Shown here in pieces: positions 59,370 through 64,000 of a DNA stretch of 64,000 bases. Where the stretch lies: the NCBI GenBank assembly GCA_030549775.1, contig CM060171.1:377001-441000 (forward strand). Direction: 5' to 3'. Within the stretch, counting starts at the first letter, position 1, and each line of letters begins with the position of its first letter. The notes beneath the pieces were generated by a model. The model was not told the DNA's origin. It worked only from the letters and a program-made list of their open reading frames with translations, and ran no database searches. This stretch comes from Tamarix chinensis. Lineage: Eukaryota; Streptophyta; Magnoliopsida; Caryophyllales; Tamaricaceae. The position numbers and the translations under genes were made by a program.

Positions 59370-60640
59370 GGCTGAGAGGGTCTAGGGTTCAACCTTAGGC
59401 TAGTGGTGATAGGCGGCACCGACGGTGGTGCACAGAGGCGGCTGTGATGGCCGGAAAAAGGGAAGAAAAGGGTAAAAGTTGAAGGCTGGGAACAAAATAA
59501 AAAGAATGGAGGTGGGAGTTGGGGTGTTTAGAGTTGCCCAGAGAAAGAGGAATATAATAAGGGTGGTGGCGCAGCCAAAGGTGGCGGAGCACGGCGGCGG
59601 TGGTGGTGGCCGAATAGATGAGAAAGAGAAAGAGAGGAGGAGAGGGAGAAAGAGGAAAAGAGAGGTAGGGGAAGGTCGAGGATGGTCTGCAGCACAATTT
59701 GGAAGGTGAAAGAAGCGGCGGCAGCGGCAGAAGAGGTGGTTAAAGGTGGTTCGAAGGGTGGCGGTGGTAGAAAAATAGGTTAGTCAAGAAGGCTACTTCG
59801 CACAACCGGGGTGACTTGTACAGGAAAAATCGAGGGATATGGGACGTTTGGTTAGCTATAGAGAAGTACAAGGAAGATTTTGGTGGCTAGATATGGCGGC
59901 TAAGTTGGCCGGAGGCGGAGGACGAGACGTCTAAAGGGGTGGAGGTGGCAAAGTCGGGAAAATTCTGGGTTTCGGGGAAAAGCTCGATTGCAGACTGGGT
60001 AGGGGTATTTATAGGAGGAAAAAGGGTGGCTTAGGTCAAAGGGAAAGGACGGGAGGATCAGCGGGTCAGTTGGGCTCGTCGGCGTCGACGGCTGCCGCCG
60101 AAATTCAAAAGAAAACGTGGCAGGCAGTTGGCTGGAAAAAAAGGGAGATGTGCGAGGAGAGGGGAAATGGGCAGGCAGGTGTGGTCGATGAGTCAACGTG
60201 GAAGAGAGGGGGAGGTGGGCAGCGATCGTGCGTAGTCGCCGCCGAAATTTTCCGTCGATCGAAAGGAGTTGCAGGTATACGGCGGGAATGGCAGGCTGTC
60301 GACGACGAGGGAAGGAAGGAGGAAGGAGAAGAAAGGATGGACCGGGCGGCTGAGGAGAAAAAGAAAGGAAGGAAAGGAAGGTAAACCGGGCAGGTCGGGC
60401 GAAAGTTAAGGGCGTTTAAATTAAACGCCGCGCTTTAGGGGAAAAAGAGACAAAACTCGGTGCGCTGGCTACCAAGGAAAGAAGAAAGAAGGAAACGGGC
60501 ATGGGTCATGGCAGGAGAAGAAAAAGAAGGAAGGAAAGTGGGCAGCGCCAGGCCCAAGTCGGGGCAGAGGAGAAGAAAAAGAAAAGAAGAAGAAAGAAAG
60601 AAAATGAAAAATGAAAAGGAAAAAAGGAAAAATAATTAGA
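59370..60640 (-). repeat. GA-rich tract of E2
   Basis: Purine-rich on +, with GGTGGC and GAAAGA runs; same position as in E1. No gene claimed. Confidence 0.75.
60006..60014 (-). promoter_or_regulatory. Putative TATA box of LTR E2
   Basis: CTATAAATACCCC on the minus strand, about 1.05 kb from the sense start (61056). Confidence 0.6.
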
Positions 60641-61306
60641 TTGGGTATTTAAATTAATTAAAATATTTGGAATATTTGAAAATAATAATATTTAAATAAA
60701 ATAATATTTAAATCCCTTTTTAGGCTAATTTAAGATTTTTAAAAGATTTTTCATAAATTTCATTTTAATTAGCAAAACACCCTAATTTTCTTCAATTAAA
60801 TTATTTATAAAATTAATATTAATTTGAAACTATTTTATCCTTCTTACTTTAAATAAAATAATTTATTTTATTAATTTCTAAAATAAAATCCTTAATTAGC
60901 TAAAATACCCAAATTTCACCCTAATTAAAATATTCATAAGATTTCTCTTGATTTGCCCAAATAAATTTTATTTTACTTTAATAAAAATAATTTATTTAAT
61001 TAATTTCATAATAAAATCTTATTTAATAAAAAAATTAGAATTTTCGGGGCATTTCACAACCATCAGTGGGTTTTTATCTTTTGTAACATCTTTAATGCGC
61101 TACTCTAATTTAAATAAAAGTGAATTTGTGTGAATTATATAGTGGTTCTTTTTAGCCTTAGCACTTGGTACTGGAAAAATAGGAGAAAATCGGTCCAGTA
61201 CTAAGTGTGACGGTAATATTTTCAAAATTCATGATTTTTACTTTTTACTTCCGCTAATTTTTAAATAAAATAAAAAAATTTAATAGTAAATTTTGGGGGT
61301 GTTACA

Positions 61307-62804
61307 CAAGAACTCACCCATCTAAACCTATTACAACATTTTCCTTAATTTCATGCCCAAAAAGATTCATAGATTTAATAGGGCAATGGAGATAAAAAGC
61401 CTTTGATCTATTAAGCTAACCATTAAACCTTACCACCACATACATTTCTTCATATTCCGTCACTTTGGATTTTTTTTCTACTCCTATGGCTTATTCCCTT
61501 TTTGTTGGCTATTTTCTTCTTTGACAGTGAATACTCTTTTCTGAAGGTAAAAGTTTGATTTCTGTCTTATACAAATATATAAGTTTGTATGTATTTCTTC
61601 TATACCAATATTTTTAAGAGTATATTATTGATACTATATGAGTATCGAATTAGGATCGGTGTTGTCTTTAGGATTGACATACCGAGGTAAGTAACTAGCC
61701 TAGCACATTTATTGTTTATGTGTGTGTATGTGTATTCTATCTATTTTCCATAATATTTCCTTATTATTTTAATTGGTTTATAAAATATTAATTTATGAGT
61801 AACTTACTCCTTAGTTATTCTACTTATAAACCTATTATTTCATAATCAGCTTTTACTCTCTATTTCTTATCAAATAATATTTGATAAAATTATTTATGGT
61901 TAGAATATGATTTATTTCTCTATATTTTATTTACTAAGTTGGGATAAAAAAATTTATTAATTATGTTTGATTATTTTAATCATATTTGACGTATAAATGT
62001 TTATATTATATTCTTGTTAGTAGGATTCTTTATTTTGTAATTATGCCCCAAATGATGGAGTAAGTCCTTATTATCTATTTTAGTGGTGTGGGATTAATAA
62101 TTGATATTGTTAGTAGTACACTATGTAGGATATCCTATTAGCCATCACCAAATGACAGAGAGACCATTGTTCAGTTGTCATTATTGTTCCACAGCTGCGG
62201 GACCCCTAGCAGCCACAATAACTACAATTATTGGTTATTATCAATTGTCTTACTTTTGTGATTGGTTATTGAGTCAATTATTGGTCTTACTAACCATTCA
62301 TGATTTTGTGATTAATTAGCTCATATACAGTTTGCATTTTCTACTCTTGAAGGCTCTTAATAATCATTTTATGACTATTTATATTCGTTTTTCATGGTTA
62401 TTCCTTTCATTATTTTCTAATATTTTATAAATCTAATTTGATTTCTTTTTTGGCCAATGGGGCCAGTTATTTGCGGAGCTATGGTTTGCTCACCCCTTTA
62501 ATATGAGGTGAGTTGTACAAGGCATGATCTAAAGGTTTGGAATCAAGTATAATTGTTTTCAGCTAGTCGAATGGATTAATAAAGACTTTAAGATAATAAT
62601 GTGACATTTTTCAATTAAGCTTTATTTTAAACATAACCATATTTGTAATTTTTTTTTACTCTCTTTTCCATACAATAATACAATTAGAAGTTTTCTTTTC
62701 TTTTTCTTAGTTTGTTTTGTGTAGCCTTGCTAGCTATATGAGTTCCTCTTGTGGTTGGTTGCATGTAACACTTTCCTTTTAGGCTGTGGGTTGGGGGTGT
62801 TACA
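61307..62804 (+). mobile_element. Sequence ending in another gypsy-type LTR 3' terminus
   Basis: Ends GGGTTGGGGGTGTTACA at 62804, the same kind of end as LTRs B2 and E. Near 62490, GCTCACCCCTTTAATATG plus AGGTGAG sits at the place where C has its palindrome and CACCCGTTTCACAGGTG. The left end was not found; it may lie left of B2, because B2 is inserted in this host sequence. The rest is AT-rich without genes. Confidence 0.5.
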
Positions 62805-63469
62805 GAATAAATTCTTAAGTTATGATGGTAGATACCAACTTGTCCAATTGATACTATCCAACTTTCATATTTTCTAGGGTCAGGCTTCTATTCCCCAAAA
62901 AGACTTATAAAGGATATGGTTAGGCATTCAATCCCCCAAAAAGACTTATAAAGGAGATCAATGTCTATGGTTATTCTTTCTTATTGTCAAGAAGTCATAC
63001 TATTATTAGAAAAGACATGGTCTCCTGACACAAAGTCTTTTTACCAAAGAAAGAAGGTGTCCTCGCAATAAAAATATTAAAGTCTAGAACATCATTTCCT
63101 TAGGGAAGATAATTTGGAACCTAGCAATAAATAAGGACATGCTCTAGGTTTGATGGGTACATGCTTATTATATAAAGAAATGAGATCTTTGGATCATTTC
63201 ACAACTATCAATACCCCCATTTGTACTACATAATATTATCATAGGATTAAGGGGAACCTTTTGTGACTTGTTTGGATGGGATACCCATAACTTTTACTTC
63301 AATGATGGATAATATAGCACTACAAAGGTCTATGATCTCATTCAACCTAGATAATCCACCATGAGAGATATATGGTCTAGAGCATGTTTGTAATAGAATA
63401 TGCCTCAACTCTAAGAGTTATAGTGACATCTACTTCAAGAAATATAGTCATCTTCATCATGTGAATACT
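62805..63469 (-). other. Unassigned, probably a continuation of the minus-strand gypsy element
   Basis: No clear domain. It has a tandem repeat at about 62895-62917 and 62932-62954 (cccaaaaagacttataaagg). Confidence 0.4.
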
Positions 63470-64000
63470 GCGAAAACTGTCCCATTACTAATTATTATTG
63501 GCTATGGTTTCAATGATGTCAAACTCCTAGTAATATGTCCTACTCAGTAAGGTACCATTTGTTGAGGTGCCACTAGGCTCCTAGTCTATAGGTTAAGCTC
63601 ATGGAAAAATGTCTCTATCTAAATCCATTTAGATATGTCATGATTAGAACATTTGTAAAGAGGTTCCTCGAGTCTTTTCCATACATCATGAAATGTTTCA
63701 TCATCCTCCTATATAAAAGATATGATATTGTGACTAAGTTTGGCATTCTTGTTATGTTTAAAGTACATCATAATGAATTTATGGGAAAGGACATCACATG
63801 AGGTAATATATCATATAAGAAGAGATAACAATCATTCCCTTTCTTGATCTTGTAAGGAGTATGGGAAAATTTTAAGACTAATATCTTGCTTTGATACTCC
63901 CAAAATTTTAAATCTGTTACTTACTTCCATAAAAGCTTTAAAGTTTAGATGTACGTCTTATGCTGGTTTCTTGATAAATTGCCATATATCTTGAAGCATA
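63470..64000 (-). pseudogene. Ty3/gypsy gag (capsid region), truncated by window edge
   Basis: On the minus strand, across a few stops: FKILGVSKQDISLKIFPYSL, then EDDETFHDVWKRLEEPLYKC and SNHDISKWI. This is the order of the retrotransposon gag domain as found in Athila-like elements. It enters from the right edge. Stops show it is dead. Confidence 0.6.

Larger units (their letters stand above)
55911..61056 (-). mobile_element. Solo LTR E2 (same family as C and E1), inserted into B2
   Basis: On + it reads TGTAACACCCCAAAATTCAC to TTTTCGGGGCATTTCA, 5.15 kb. Flanks are caact (55906-55910) and caacc (61057-61061), a 5-bp target duplication with one C/T change. The empty site can be seen in B1 at 35367-35380 (ttgatggtagttac). 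Sense is minus, from the TATA box at 60006-60014. No coding domains. Confidence 0.88.
49535..61306. repeat. Right arm of giant inverted duplication (with E2 inserted)
   Basis: 49535-51327 plus LTR B2. Without E2 and its target duplication it is about 6.6 kb, against 6.5 kb for the left arm. The difference is explained mainly by the minisatellite and TTA length changes. Confidence 0.85.
51328..61306 (+). mobile_element. Solo LTR B2, interrupted by E2
   Basis: Starts TACAATGCCCCCAAGAACC (TG of the end mutated to TA) and ends TTTTGGGGGTGTTACA. Flanked on both sides by caaga (51323-51327 and 61307-61311), a perfect 5-bp target duplication. Net length about 4.83 kb. Order on +: AT-rich start, CT-rich tract 51640-52870, 29-bp minisatellite, CCGATCC motif array, AGTAC palindrome and tail. 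No internal domain. Confidence 0.85.

Noticed and set aside
35127..61306. B1 and B2 as the two LTRs of one retrotransposon
   Set aside because: They are inverted, not direct, and B2 alone has a complete target duplication.

Overview
This window looks like nuclear DNA of a large-genome flowering plant. No gene in it can be assigned to normal cellular function. Nearly every recognisable stretch is a transposable element, and the elements are of plant type: CACTA/En-Spm, Athila and Tat lineages of Ty3/gypsy, plant L1-type LINEs, and very long gypsy-type LTRs that begin TGTAACACCCC or TGTAATACCCC. No species can be named from the sequence. Many apparent reading frames fall in CT-rich, GA-rich or AAT-repeat tracts and are not genes. 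No tRNA, rRNA, CRISPR array or bacterial-type feature was found.

Layout. 1-7746: the 3' half of a CACTA transposon in + orientation, with decayed TnpD-like and TnpA-like genes, a long non-coding part, subterminal repeats and the right end (TGTAGTG). 7747-8460: AT-rich filler. 8470-21734: a four-level nest. A LINE 3' fragment is split by solo LTR D (8980-21609), D is split by solo LTR C (11864-21077), and C is split by solo LTR E1 on the opposite strand (12653-17453). Each insertion has a recognisable 5-bp target duplication. 21735-27700: a decayed Tat-lineage gypsy element. 27701-31121: mostly unassigned, with a possible copia LTR at the right. 31122-35126: a minus-strand LINE carrying ORF1 zinc knuckle, endonuclease, reverse transcriptase and zf-RVT remnants.

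35127-61306: the most striking structure, a giant inverted duplication. The left arm is solo LTR B1 (minus) plus 1.87 kb of unknown sequence. The right arm is the same 1.79 kb followed by solo LTR B2 (plus). B2 carries a later 5.1-kb insertion, solo LTR E2, which is absent from the B1 arm. The 7.9-kb spacer holds a 5'-truncated Athila element running gag, protease, RT/RNase H, integrase and env-like ORF. 61307-62804: sequence ending in another LTR 3' terminus. 62805-64000: a minus-strand gypsy gag pseudogene running off the window.

The six giant LTRs total about 27 kb, some 42% of the window, and none has an internal domain, PBS or partner LTR beside it. Within the family they share a TATA box about 0.9-1.05 kb from the start (C, E1, E2), a CCGATCCACCGG-type repeated motif, a conserved AGTAC...GTACT palindrome (also in B and D), and a hypervariable zone where different copies have grown different minisatellites. 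That repeat biology and the inverted duplication are the parts worth a second look. I saw no evidence for a new enzymatic system.
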